Of a stretch of DNA of 5,598 nt, positions 5,241 to 5,598 are shown in pieces (within the stretch, counting starts at the first letter, position 1; each line of letters opens with the position of its first letter). The stretch is from NCBI GenBank assembly GCA_025925615.1, contig JAICLN010000280.1:1-5598 (forward strand), written 5' to 3'. The notes under the pieces are model-generated. The model saw nothing but the letters and a program-made list of their open reading frames with translations, was not told where the DNA came from and did not search any database. This stretch comes from Actinomycetospora sp. Lineage in GTDB: Bacteria; Actinomycetota; Actinomycetes; Mycobacteriales; Pseudonocardiaceae. A program made the position numbers and the translations under genes.

Positions 5241-5313
5241 ATCGCGCTCCCCGCCCGTTGCGCATGGCAGGACGTCCGTCCGTGGGCGGACCGGGAGGCG
5301 GGAGCGAGCCGGG

Positions 5314-5598
5314 ATGACGACGAGTGCCGAGCGTGCGGACGCGGCGCCCTGGTACGCCAGTCACGAGTCCTCGCGGGCCGCGATCTCGACGATGGTCGCG
5401 GCCGCTCTGGTCGCCGCGGCGGCGCTGCTGGCGCTGATCGGGCTGCTCGTGGCCGGCGACGAGGTGTCCGCGCTCGTGGCCGCCATGGTCATGCTGGTCG
5501 CCGGGGCGAACACCTGGTCGGCCCGCCGCAGCCAGACCTGGTGGGGCATGGCGCGGGCCAGGCCGGGGCGCGGGGCGACCTCGTCGAGGGCCCGCGCC
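5314..5598 (+). CDS. Small membrane protein, 3' end outside window
   Basis: An ATG at 5314 opens a frame that stays open to the last base, giving 95 residues with the C-terminus missing. A good ribosome binding site precedes it (GGGAGG 5293-5298 and GGAG 5301-5304, the latter 9 nt from the ATG). The N-terminus (MTTSAERADAAPWYASHES) is polar. Two hydrophobic segments follow at about 24-47 (ISTMVAAALVAAAALLALIGLL region) and 51-67 (VSALVAAMVMLVAGA), joined by a very short GDE turn, a typical membrane hairpin. The Arg-rich ARRSQTW...RARPGRG after it should be cytoplasmic, placing both ends inside. I do not recognise the family. It is not ruvC, which often follows yebC. Codon use matches its neighbours, so it is very likely a real gene. 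Confidence 0.78.
   Translation, partial: MTTSAERADAAPWYASHESSRAAISTMVAAALVAAAALLALIGLLVAGDEVSALVAAMVMLVAGANTWSARRSQTWWGMARARPGRGATSSRARA

Overview
This is a high-GC chromosomal segment with strongly GC-biased third codon positions, GTG starts and leaderless-type promoters. That points to an actinomycete. The gene content (pdxS, pdxT and yebC within a few kilobases) and the protein sequences fit the Pseudonocardiales/Corynebacteriales side of the phylum, but genus is inference only. The content is mostly chromosomal core plus a few lineage-specific genes. I see no insertion sequence, phage gene, CRISPR array or tRNA gene.

Left part (1-2630, all + strand): the 3' four-fifths of pdxS, two tandem paralogous small membrane proteins of the DUF4190 type, then pdxT. 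PdxS and PdxT form the deoxyxylulose-5-phosphate-independent pyridoxal 5'-phosphate synthase; PdxT releases ammonia from glutamine and PdxS uses it. The two membrane proteins end in a shared extracytoplasmic-looking domain with a CX12C cysteine pair and have no known role. The second one appears to start at a leaderless promoter, so pdxT may have a transcript of its own in addition to any read-through from pdxS.

Middle part (2631-3663): an HxlR-family regulator on + converges with a PaaI-type hotdog thioesterase on -. The two stop codons share one CTAG. A perfect 8-bp inverted repeat overlaps the regulator's -10 element and is a good candidate operator. The thioesterase has a clear -35/-10 pair, and just inside the predicted transcript lies a tiny 8-codon reading frame whose stop overlaps the GTG start of the enzyme.

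Right part (3664-5598, + strand): a divergent intergenic region with a TAGAAT -10 element and a strongly structured leader precedes yebC. YebC is translationally overlapped (GTGA) by a GNAT acetyltransferase. After a hairpin, a small two-helix membrane protein starts and runs off the window.

In Mycobacterium tuberculosis the comparable order is pdxS-tesB-pdxT-yebC. Here the tesB slot holds the two DUF4190-like genes, and a different hotdog thioesterase sits on the opposite strand between pdxT and yebC. The best leads are the tandem CX12C membrane proteins, the candidate operator, the overlapping mini-ORF, the yebC leader and the YebC-GNAT coupling. None of them amounts on sequence alone to a demonstrated new system.
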